Source of the DNA: DATLAN01 sp035527455
GTDB lineage: Bacteria; Planctomycetota; Planctomycetia; Pirellulales; Thermoguttaceae
Direction of reading: 5' to 3'
Length of the DNA stretch: 6,313 bases
Assembly: GCA_035527455.1 (NCBI GenBank)
Contig: DATLAN010000455.1
Span: forward strand, 1 to 6,313
Notes under the pieces: model-generated
The model's database searches: none
What the model was told of the DNA's origin: nothing
The model's input: only the letters and a program-made list of their open reading frames with translations
Position numbers and translations under genes: made by a program
Shown: positions 1 through 6,313 of the stretch, in pieces
How the letters are laid out: every line of letters starts with the position of its first letter
Numbering within the stretch: the stretch's first letter is position 1

Positions 1-92
1 GGGGGGGCGTCTGCCTGCAAGTCCATCGAGGTAGACTTCCGCTGGATGTGTGTTTCGCACGCGTTCCTCCCTGCCGGTGCAAAAATCCTCGG

Positions 93-107
93 CGGAAGCA
101 TCTTCCG
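93..107. repeat. Short perfect inverted repeat in the leader
   Basis: CGGAAG and CTTCCG face each other across a CAT spacer, about 54 bases before the ATG of the TPR gene. The arms are only six base pairs and no T-run follows, so it does not look like an intrinsic terminator. It could be a weak RNA hairpin in the 5' untranslated leader or a half-site pair for a regulator, or it could be chance in GC-rich DNA. The rest of the leader (1-160) shows no convincing -35/-10 pair and no recognisable coding remnant. Confidence 0.25.
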
Positions 108-148
108 AACCGGGTCCATGTGAGCCGGGTTGCCGTCGTAGCTAGTGC

Positions 149-153
149 GAGGT
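149..153 (+). promoter_or_regulatory. Shine-Dalgarno for the TPR gene
   Basis: GAGGT lies seven bases before the ATG at 161, an ideal spacing for a ribosome binding site. This decides the start: the in-frame GTG at 152, three codons upstream, overlaps this motif and has no good Shine-Dalgarno of its own, so the ATG is preferred. Confidence 0.6.
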
Positions 154-160
154 GTGTCCG

Positions 161-3100
161 ATGAAGACTTTGAACGTTCGACTGGTGCTGATTCTGCTGG
201 GATGCGTGGTGGTCTTCGGCGGTGCGATGTACGGTGTGAACCGTTTCCAGAAGAAGCGCAATGCCTATGTCTTCAAGGAACTTGCCGACGAAGCGATAGA
301 GCGGGCAAAGGCCGCCGAGGAAGAAGGAAACCTGCTGAAGGCGCGGGAGGAGAAGGAAGAGGCGTTGGACAACCTTAGATGGTATCTCAACCTCGAGGGC
401 GACGATATCGACACCTTCGAGGAATACGCCTTGTTGTCTGCGGAAGTGGCCGTCGCTGTGCGCAGTCCGGCCAGAATGAACGAAGCGGTGGTCTTGTTCG
501 AGGAAGTGCTGAGGAAGGACAGTACCCGCGACGAGAGCCGGCGAAAGCTGGTGGATCTGGCGATCATGGTGGGACAGATCCGGTTGGCCAAGATGCGGGT
601 CGGGGAACTGTTGGTCAAGTCGCCCACGGACGGAGAGTTGCTGGCCATGTCGGCCTTGTGCCAAACGGTGGAAGGCGAACTGGACGCGGCCGTGACTTCG
701 TATCGTCAAGCGATCCGTTACGCGCCCGACAAGCGGGAGTACTACGTGCGTCTGGCGAGTCTCTTGTGGGATCGGCTCAAAAGGCACGAGGAAGCCGATC
801 AGTGCATGGTCGATCTGGTGTTCTTCAACCGGGATTTTTACGAGGCGCACTTCCTCCGCGGAGAGTATTTGAGGAGAACCGGCGAGCTGTACCGGGAAAG
901 CGAGCCGCTCGAGCTGACCGAGGAGGACCGCCGGGCGCTCAGCCGAACGATCGACACGCTGGCGGAACATCGGGCCGGGTTGGCCGAAGCGGTCGCCGCA
1001 TTCCGGGAATCGGAGTTGGGGACCGGCGATGCACTGGCCGAAGCGGTCGACGCCGTCAAGACGTCGGCGGGCAGCGCGGACGCGTTGGCCGCGGCGCGGG
1101 CGGTCTTCGCGCGTCGGCGCGGCGCGTTGGCCGGCCCGGAGCAGACGGTTTCGCAGTGTCGCGTCGCGCTGGAGCAAGCGCTTGGCGAGTTGAAGTTGCG
1201 CGAAAAGCCGCGGGCAGCACTGACGGAGACGATCGAGGGGCTGAAGTGGAAGCCGACGGCTCCCGACGCGTTGGAGGCGGCGGCAGCGGCTCTCGAAGCG
1301 AACCCGGACGACCGCGCGGCGCTGGCGAAAGTCCTTGCGATCGTCGAGGAAGAGGCCGACGCGCTGAAAAACGCGACCGATCTTTTCGTTCGGGCTCCCG
1401 ACGCGTTGGTTTCGGCAGTCAAGGTTTTGTCGGGATCGCGGGGCGCCTACGAAGAGGCGCTGGAAGCACTGCGTTTGAAGGAAGACGACGCCGACGTGAT
1501 TTGGCTGGCGGCCCATTGTGCCGCGGTGAGCGAGGACTACGACCGGGCCCGCACTCTCGCCCAACGCGGCATCGACTTGCATCCTCGTACCGTGAAGATG
1601 TATCACACGCTGGCCGACGTGGAGGTACGCTGCCTCCATGAAGAACTGGCGGCGGAAAGGGATCAGGCGGCCCTGGCGAATTGGGGCAAGGTGGCCGAAC
1701 ATCGGACCCGTGCCGTGGAACATCGCGACAAGGCACTCGCCGCGTTGCGCCAAGGATTGGGCGTCGTCAAAGACGACCCGGATTTGTTGTGGACCCTGAC
1801 CAATCTGCTGATCGACGCGTGCAGGATCGAGGACTTCGAAGGGCAGGCAAACGCCGGAAGCGCCGTGGAGGTCGACGCCGAGAGACTCCAGGAAGCTCAG
1901 AAGACGCTCGACAGACTTCGCGTCGTCGAGCATCGCATCATTCCGGAAGCCATGATCGACTATCTGCAGGCGAGGATCGAATACGAGCAGGAGCATTGGA
2001 TGGCCGCGGCGCGGGGATTCGAGCAGTCCCGGCCGGGGCTGGTCGGGCGGCCCCGACTTACGAGGACGGCCGACGTTCAGCTATCGAAGTGCTACTGGGA
2101 GCTTCAACTGTTCGCCAAGCAGGAGGCCGTGCTGGAGCGGATCCTGGAAGAGTATCCCTTCTACGCACCGGCCCTGGCGGCGTTGGCCGATCTGAAGATG
2201 TTCAACGGTGAGCCGGAAGAGGCGTTGGAAGAGTTCGACAAGCTCGTCGCTCAGAACAAGCTTCCGGCGGCCGGCTGGTTGCCGCTGGCCCGGATGTTGC
2301 TCCTGAAAAACATGAAAGCGGAACCTTCGAAACGCAATTGGCAGGAGGTGCTCGATGCGTTGGCGAAAGCGGCCGAGGTGATGCCCGGTTCGCACCAGGT
2401 CGTTCTGCTTACGGCGGAAGTTTCCCGGGCGCGAGCGCGCGAACAGTTGGTCCGTGCCCAACTCTTGACAGCGGAGGCGGAGAAAGAGAACGTCCCGGCC
2501 CAGAAACAGCAACTGCTGCTAGAGCGTCAACAGGCGCTGAGCCAGGCCGAGGCACATTACCAGGCCGCCGAAAAGCTGTTGTTGGAGGCACGAAACAAGA
2601 GCCCGCAAATCACGGAGTTGTGGGCCGCGATGGTCGCGCTGGCCTTGCGGCGCGAGGCGTGGGACCAGGCCAAAGCCATCCTGGAACAGGCCGAGAAGTC
2701 GCTGGGCGACAAGGTGGAACTGCGACTCTCCCGCGCGGTCTATCTGACGCAACGTCCGCAAGCGCCCGCCGCCGACGAACTGCGGGCCCTGGCGGAGAAC
2801 ACCGGCGCGCTGACCCGGCAAGAGCAAGTTCGTTTGTTCAGCGGGTTGCTGGAGGTCGCCTTCCGAACGGGTGACGTCGAGCAAGGCCGGCGGCTATGCC
2901 GGAGGATCGCGGCCCTGGAACCCAACAACGTGCGCGTTCGATTGACGCTCTTGGAAACCGCGTTGCGTGTCCGGGACGAATCGACCATGGAAACGGTCGA
3001 GGAGGCGTTGGCGGAAATCCACACAGTCGAAGGCGAGGGGCCGCATTGGCTCTGGGGTCAGGCGGTCCGGTCCAGCTTGCAGGCGTTCGCCATTCCCCGG

Positions 3101-5326
3101 GACGCGGCCGACGACGCACAGACCAGAGCTGAGATTCAAGAGAAACTTGGCCAAGCGCAGCAGTACCTCGATCGAGCCCGCCAGTTGCGCCGCAACTGGT
3201 CGCGCGTACCCGCCCTGGCCGCGGCGATCTACGAGCAGCAGGGCGACGCCCGGAAGGCACTGGAAAACTACCTGGCGGCCATCGACCTGGGGGAGACCAA
3301 CCCGATGGTCTTGACCCGAGCGTTGAAACTCCTCTATCAGAATCGGCAGTTCGAGAAGGCCCAAGAGGTGACGGAGAAGTTCGCCGGACGGACGGATATG
3401 GATTCCGACGCCGGCCGCATCAAGCCGCTTCTCGACTGGGAACGGGGAGACACCGAGGCGGCACTCAGCGGCGTTAGGGACTTCGCCCGGGGGTCGCAAG
3501 AGTATCACGACCACCTCATGCACGGTCGGCTGGCGGCCGAGATGGCGCGGAGAGACGAATTGGGCGGACAGACCGATCGAGCCGGCCAAAGGTTGAAGGA
3601 AGCCGAACAAGCGTTTCGCCGGGCCGTGGAACTCGCCTCGAACACCAGCGAAACCTGGGTGGAGTTGATCCGCCTTCTCGCCGCCACCGGGCAGAAGCAG
3701 GAAGCCCTGGCCGCCGTCGAAGAAGCGCGGAGCAAGGTTCCGCCCCAGCAGTTGCCGCTGGCGCTGGCCCGCTTCTACGCCGTGTCGGGCGAGAACGATC
3801 GGGCAGACGCACAATTCCGAGAGGTCCTGGCAGCGGCCCCGGACGATCCGATCGTGGTCCGCTCCGCGGCCGATTTTTTCCTGGTGACCAACAAGGTGCA
3901 GGAAGGCGAGCAACTGCTGAGACGATTGACCGAAGGCAGCGTCCGGGGCAGCACGGACGACGTCGTCTGGGCGCGGCGCCGCCTGGCGGCGATCCTCAGC
4001 AATCGCCCGGACTTCCCCAGCCGCGTGGAAGCCATCGCGCTGATCGAAAAGAACCGGGAGCAGACCGATTCGGCCATCGAGGACCTCCGCTTGCTGGGAA
4101 GTCTGCTCACCGGTCATCCGAATCGCAACGAGCGGGCGCGGGGAATCGAAATCTTCAAGGAAATCGTGCAACTGCCGTCCGTGATCCCGGAAGACCGGTT
4201 CATTCTCGCCCAACTCTACCTGGCCCAAAAAGACTGGTTCCACGCCAACGAGCAGTTCGTGGCCCTGTTGACCATGCCGGGCGGGAGCCAGCCGCGCTAT
4301 TTTGCCGCTTCGATCCGGGCGCTGCTGGCCAACGACAACACGGAAGAGGCCGCACGCCGGTTGACACGGCTGGAGCAAGTCGCCCCCCACGATTTCACCA
4401 CCGTCGATCTTCGCGCCGCCGTGGCCTTCGCGCGCGACGAATACGCCAACGCGCTGGGCGAATTGACGAAGTACGTCGGAGACAACACGGCCTTGCCCTC
4501 GGATCCCGCCGTGCGGTTGTATCAGGCCGCGTTCCGGTTGGAACAGCTCGCCGCGCGACTGGCCCGAGACGGCAAAACGTCGCAGGCCGCTCTGTTCCTG
4601 GGCGAGGCGGAATCGATGTTCCGCAAGTTCGTCCGCGACCGCATGGGGCAGGAACTGGTGCTGGCGTCGTTCCTGGGCCGGCAAGGCAAGCTCGATGAAG
4701 CGCTGGCCTGGATCGAACGCCATTGGGCCGAGAACCGGCCGGAACAGGCCGCCGGTGCCTTGGGCTACGTGTTGAAGAACTCCGCGCTGACGCCCGCACA
4801 ATCCCGCCGCGGCGAGGCCGTCGTGCACGCGGCCCTGCAGAAGTTCAACCGGCCGCTGGATCTGCTGCTGGTTCTCGGGGACGCCATGACGCTGCAGCAA
4901 CGCTACGTCGAAGCCGAGAAGTACTACCGCGAATGTCTCGCGAAAAGCGACCGGGACGCTCGGGTGATGAACAACCTGGCCATGTTCCTGGCTCTTCAGA
5001 AAAGGAATCTCGACGAGGCGCTGGAACTGATCAACGGAGCGATCGAAATCCAAGGCCCCACTCCGGCGATGTTCGACTCGCGGGCGAGCGTCTACCTGGC
5101 CATGGGTGAACCCGGCAAAGCACTCGCCGACTTGAACGCGGCGCTAAGCGAAGAGATCAAACCGACCTGGCTGTTCCGTCAGGCGCTGGCCTATGACCGG
5201 ATCGGCCGGCCCGAGACCGCCGCCGTCTCGCTGAGAATGGCCGTCGAGCAAGAAGGTCTCACGGCCGAAATGCTGCTGCCCGACGAGCGGGCGGTTTACC
5301 AAGAGATGAAAAACCGACTCCTCTGA
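161..5326 (+). CDS. Giant membrane-anchored tetratricopeptide repeat protein
   Basis: The protein has 1721 residues counted from the ATG (1724 from the alternative GTG at 152). Residues 8-26 form one hydrophobic segment with K2 and R7 before it and R28, K31, K32 and R33 after it. This suggests a single membrane anchor, although the flanking charges leave the orientation uncertain. The rest is predicted to be almost wholly helical. TPR-like units with the usual spaced Ala, Gly, Tyr and terminal Pro are visible near 159-227, 443-475, 667-700, 894-922, 1014-1047, 1163-1229, 1341-1371, 1497-1527 and, most clearly, 1568-1699. Residues 253-437 are an Ala-rich insert, and 754-815 a Gln/Glu/Ala-rich coiled-coil-like stretch. 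The C-terminus (NNLAMFLAL, then FDSRASVYLAMG and KALADLNAAL) matches a module I associate with planctomycete TPR proteins. No catalytic domain is seen. TPR arrays bind proteins, so a scaffold role at the cell envelope is inferred; the partner is unknown. A glycosyltransferase gene follows closely. An LLGC sequence at residues 12-15 resembles a lipobox, but the hydrophobic stretch continues past the Cys, so a lipoprotein is less likely. Confidence 0.93.
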   Translation: MKTLNVRLVLILLGCVVVFGGAMYGVNRFQKKRNAYVFKELADEAIERAKAAEEEGNLLKAREEKEEALDNLRWYLNLEGDDIDTFEEYALLSAEVAVAVRSPARMNEAVVLFEEVLRKDSTRDESRRKLVDLAIMVGQIRLAKMRVGELLVKSPTDGELLAMSALCQTVEGELDAAVTSYRQAIRYAPDKREYYVRLASLLWDRLKRHEEADQCMVDLVFFNRDFYEAHFLRGEYLRRTGELYRESEPLELTEEDRRALSRTIDTLAEHRAGLAEAVAAFRESELGTGDALAEAVDAVKTSAGSADALAAARAVFARRRGALAGPEQTVSQCRVALEQALGELKLREKPRAALTETIEGLKWKPTAPDALEAAAAALEANPDDRAALAKVLAIVEEEADALKNATDLFVRAPDALVSAVKVLSGSRGAYEEALEALRLKEDDADVIWLAAHCAAVSEDYDRARTLAQRGIDLHPRTVKMYHTLADVEVRCLHEELAAERDQAALANWGKVAEHRTRAVEHRDKALAALRQGLGVVKDDPDLLWTLTNLLIDACRIEDFEGQANAGSAVEVDAERLQEAQKTLDRLRVVEHRIIPEAMIDYLQARIEYEQEHWMAAARGFEQSRPGLVGRPRLTRTADVQLSKCYWELQLFAKQEAVLERILEEYPFYAPALAALADLKMFNGEPEEALEEFDKLVAQNKLPAAGWLPLARMLLLKNMKAEPSKRNWQEVLDALAKAAEVMPGSHQVVLLTAEVSRARAREQLVRAQLLTAEAEKENVPAQKQQLLLERQQALSQAEAHYQAAEKLLLEARNKSPQITELWAAMVALALRREAWDQAKAILEQAEKSLGDKVELRLSRAVYLTQRPQAPAADELRALAENTGALTRQEQVRLFSGLLEVAFRTGDVEQGRRLCRRIAALEPNNVRVRLTLLETALRVRDESTMETVEEALAEIHTVEGEGPHWLWGQAVRSSLQAFAIPRDAADDAQTRAEIQEKLGQAQQYLDRARQLRRNWSRVPALAAAIYEQQGDARKALENYLAAIDLGETNPMVLTRALKLLYQNRQFEKAQEVTEKFAGRTDMDSDAGRIKPLLDWERGDTEAALSGVRDFARGSQEYHDHLMHGRLAAEMARRDELGGQTDRAGQRLKEAEQAFRRAVELASNTSETWVELIRLLAATGQKQEALAAVEEARSKVPPQQLPLALARFYAVSGENDRADAQFREVLAAAPDDPIVVRSAADFFLVTNKVQEGEQLLRRLTEGSVRGSTDDVVWARRRLAAILSNRPDFPSRVEAIALIEKNREQTDSAIEDLRLLGSLLTGHPNRNERARGIEIFKEIVQLPSVIPEDRFILAQLYLAQKDWFHANEQFVALLTMPGGSQPRYFAASIRALLANDNTEEAARRLTRLEQVAPHDFTTVDLRAAVAFARDEYANALGELTKYVGDNTALPSDPAVRLYQAAFRLEQLAARLARDGKTSQAALFLGEAESMFRKFVRDRMGQELVLASFLGRQGKLDEALAWIERHWAENRPEQAAGALGYVLKNSALTPAQSRRGEAVVHAALQKFNRPLDLLLVLGDAMTLQQRYVEAEKYYRECLAKSDRDARVMNNLAMFLALQKRNLDEALELINGAIEIQGPTPAMFDSRASVYLAMGEPGKALADLNAALSEEIKPTWLFRQALAYDRIGRPETAAVSLRMAVEQEGLTAEMLLPDERAVYQEMKNRLL
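981..1049 (+). repeat. In-frame direct repeat inside the Ala-rich insert (54-base period)
   Basis: The 15-base sequence TGGCCGAAGCGGTCG occurs exactly at 981-995 and again at 1035-1049, 54 bases (18 codons) apart. Both copies encode the LAEAV core of an amphipathic Ala-rich helix. The shift is a multiple of three, which fits expansion of the insert by short in-frame duplication. Convergent codon choice for the same peptide is the alternative. Confidence 0.4.
1258..1409 (+). repeat. In-frame direct repeat inside the Ala-rich insert (135-base period)
   Basis: The 17-base sequence GGCTCCCGACGCGTTGG occurs exactly at 1258-1274 and 1393-1409, 135 bases (45 codons) apart, each copy encoding APDAL. 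Sequence between and after the copies is only loosely similar, so this is either an old duplication or a recurring helix-start motif. The xDAL motif appears five times in this part of the protein (residues about 289, 306, 368, 399 and 413). Confidence 0.4.
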
Positions 5327-5364
5327 CATGCCGCCGGCCCGTGTATCTCGGCGATGCTACCAGC

Positions 5365-5370
5365 GAAGGA
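5365..5370 (+). promoter_or_regulatory. Shine-Dalgarno for the glycosyltransferase gene
   Basis: GAAGGA sits nine bases before the GTG at 5380. The other in-frame start, GTG at 5341, has no purine-rich motif at a suitable distance, and the 13 residues it would add do not resemble the family's usual N-terminus. The GTG at 5380 is therefore preferred. No terminator or promoter is apparent between 5327 and 5379, which favours cotranscription with the TPR gene. Confidence 0.5.
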
Positions 5371-5379
5371 ACACGACCG

Positions 5380-6153
5380 GTGAAACCGACGAGCGGCATC
5401 CCGGTCGACCTGGTCATCCCGGTCTATAACGAAGCCCACGTGCTGGAAGGCTCGGTCTGCCGACTGGCCGCCGCCATGGCCGACGTCGATTTCCAATGGC
5501 GGATCGTGGTGGTCAACAACGGCTCGACCGACGAGACGCTCTGCGTCGCCCGGCGACTCGCCGAACGGTTCGACCACGTCGAGTGTCTGCACCTGGACCT
5601 CAAGGGCCGCGGTCGGGCACTACGTAAAACGTGGAGCGAAACCGACGCCGAGTTCTCGCTCTACATGGACGCCGACCTCTCGACCGAACTGGCCGCCGTG
5701 CCGCGCGTCGTCGAGCGGCTTCGCCAAGGGGCCGACCTGGTGACCGGCTCCCGCCTGCACGCCGATTCCCACATCACCCGCTGCTTCCAGCGCGAGGTCC
5801 TCTCGCGGAACTACAACCGGCTGATCCGCTGGATGCTCCGCACGCGGAGTTTCGACGACGCCCAATGCGGATTCAAGGGCGTGCGGATCGAAACGGTCCG
5901 GCCGCTGTTGCCGCTGGTGCGCGACCAGGAGTGGTTCTTCGACACGGAGCTGCTCGTCCTGGCCGAGTACGCCGGGCTGTCGATCCACAACCTGCCGATC
6001 ACCTGGGTCGAAGATCCCGACAGCCGCGTGAACATTCCCAAAACCATCTGGCAGGACCTCCGCGGCCTGACCCGGCTCCGGCGAACGGTACTCCGTAGGT
6101 CAGGGCTTGCCCTGACGGAACAACGCGACGGCATTTCACCCAATACTTCCTGA
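5380..6153 (+). CDS. Family 2 glycosyltransferase, dolichyl-phosphate glucosyl/mannosyltransferase-like
   Basis: The protein has 257 residues from the preferred GTG, or 270 from GTG 5341. It shows the GT-A fold landmarks of family 2 in order: IPVYNE at 13-18 near the N-terminus, the NNGSTDET nucleotide-binding loop at 46-53, the metal-binding DAD within YMDADLST at about 95-102, GSR at 123-125, SRNYN followed by DDAQCGFKG near 159-167, and DQEWFFDTELL at 182-192. The combination of AQCGFK, WFFDTELL and a late WVEDPDSRV is typical of the ALG5/DPM1-like branch, whose members usually transfer a sugar from a nucleotide donor to a polyprenyl phosphate at the cytoplasmic face of the membrane. Donor and acceptor cannot be read from sequence. 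No transmembrane segment is seen. Recognisable homology ends around RGLTRLRR (near 6090). The last 20 or so residues are encoded by a REP-like palindrome and integrase-derived DNA and look acquired. The gene starts 53 bases after the TPR gene, so an operon is likely. Confidence 0.9.
   Translation: MKPTSGIPVDLVIPVYNEAHVLEGSVCRLAAAMADVDFQWRIVVVNNGSTDETLCVARRLAERFDHVECLHLDLKGRGRALRKTWSETDAEFSLYMDADLSTELAAVPRVVERLRQGADLVTGSRLHADSHITRCFQREVLSRNYNRLIRWMLRTRSFDDAQCGFKGVRIETVRPLLPLVRDQEWFFDTELLVLAEYAGLSIHNLPITWVEDPDSRVNIPKTIWQDLRGLTRLRRTVLRRSGLALTEQRDGISPNTS
6095..6116 (+). repeat. REP-like palindrome with GTAG head
   Basis: GTAG at 6095-6098 is followed directly by the perfect palindrome GTCAGGGCTTGCCCTGAC (6099-6116), which would fold as a seven-pair stem with a CTTG loop. 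TCC at 6092-6094 can also pair with GGA at 6117-6119, leaving GTAG as a bulge. A GTAG-type tetranucleotide beside a short hairpin is the known layout of REP elements mobilised by REP-associated tyrosine transposases (RAYTs). Only one copy is visible here and no RAYT gene is in the window. The element lies inside the 3' end of the glycosyltransferase reading frame rather than between genes. No T-run follows, so it is not a classical intrinsic terminator. Confidence 0.5.
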
Positions 6154-6313
6154 AGTACGTCGATTCCCAAGGCCGCTACGCCGACTTCCATTCCAACCGC
6201 CACACGTTCATCACGAATCTATCGCTGGCCGGCGTGTGCCCACGCGACGCCCAGGACCTTGCCCGGCATAGCGATGTCAGGCTCACAATGAACGTCTACA
6301 CGCACATCGGGCT
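6120..6313 (+). pseudogene. Tyrosine recombinase (phage-type integrase), C-terminal remnant, 5'-truncated
   Basis: The frame that reads through 6120-6313 encodes a peptide ending in the C-terminal catalytic part of a tyrosine recombinase. Visible are the HxxR box (FHSNRHTFITNL, His codon 6189, Arg codon 6198), the second active-site His in LARHSD (6267), and the nucleophilic Tyr in MNVYTHIG (6297). The first catalytic Arg, the Lys and the whole DNA-binding N-terminal half are absent. The frame is closed upstream by TAG at 6096-6098, and no ATG, or plausible GTG or TTG, precedes the motif. Homology fades upstream of about KYVDSQGRYADF. The position usually held by Leu in HxLRH is Asn here (6195). 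It overlaps the last codons of the glycosyltransferase gene in another frame, so it is best read as a decayed fragment. The 3' end lies outside the window. Confidence 0.75.

Noticed and set aside
48..60. Small hairpin GTGTG-TTT-CGCAC in the leader
   Set aside because: Only five pairs including one G-U wobble; this is too weak to call a regulatory element.
1..123. An open frame running from the window edge to TGA at 121, possibly the end of an upstream gene
   Set aside because: The short peptide matches nothing I recognise, and another frame is also open over most of the stretch, so openness is not informative here.
379..1641. A 420-codon + strand frame overlapping the TPR gene
   Set aside because: The product is dominated by Arg and Gly with no domain pattern, as expected for an out-of-frame reading of this gene.
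2894..5053. A 719-codon open frame on the minus strand opposite the TPR gene
   Set aside because: It mirrors the codon-position bias of a GC-rich gene. Its product has no recognisable motif, while the + strand frame shows clear TPR units across the same bases.
5328..5379. ATG at 5328 as the glycosyltransferase start
   Set aside because: It is in a different reading frame from the glycosyltransferase domain.
6099..6116. Palindrome as an intrinsic transcription terminator for the operon
   Set aside because: The stem is good, but the following bases (GGAACAACG) contain no T-run, and the element lies inside the coding frame; a REP-like identity fits better.
1..6313. CRISPR array, tRNA, rRNA, riboswitch or anti-phage system
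   Set aside because: No regularly spaced direct repeats, no tRNA cloverleaf or CCA end, no rRNA-like sequence and no known defence domain was seen on either strand.

Overview
The window holds two intact co-directional genes on the + strand and the edge of a decayed mobile-element region. The GC content is high and the strongly biased third positions leave long open shadow frames on both strands. The large membrane-anchored TPR protein, with its characteristic C-terminal module, and a GTAG-headed REP-like palindrome together suggest a free-living bacterium of the Planctomycetota (Pirellulales-like). That assignment is an inference from protein style; no marker gene is present.

Layout. Bases 1-160 are an upstream leader with no recognisable gene; it contains a small inverted repeat and ends in a clear Shine-Dalgarno. 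Bases 161-5326 encode a 1721-residue protein: one N-terminal hydrophobic anchor, then an almost continuous helical-repeat (TPR) array, interrupted by an Ala-rich low-complexity insert (about residues 253-437) and a Gln/Glu-rich coiled-coil-like segment (about 754-815). After a 53-base gap, bases 5380-6153 encode a family 2 glycosyltransferase of the dolichyl-phosphate glucosyl/mannosyltransferase-like type. Its conserved domain ends near 6090, and the last codons run through a REP-like palindrome (6095-6116). From about 6120 to the window end, a different frame encodes the C-terminal catalytic part of a tyrosine recombinase with no start codon and no N-terminal half. This is a truncated integrase remnant that continues beyond the window.

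How the parts fit. The TPR protein and the glycosyltransferase are close enough to be one transcription unit. A TPR scaffold at the membrane plus a polyprenyl-phosphate-type glycosyltransferase is a plausible pair for making or exporting a surface glycan, but nothing in the sequence identifies the glycan or shows a direct interaction. The right edge looks like a rearrangement point: whatever originally followed the glycosyltransferase has been replaced by a REP-like element and integrase debris. I do not see a clearly new defence or mobile system. The most unusual items are the very large TPR protein with its repeat-expanded insert and the REP/integrase junction that supplies the end of the glycosyltransferase gene.
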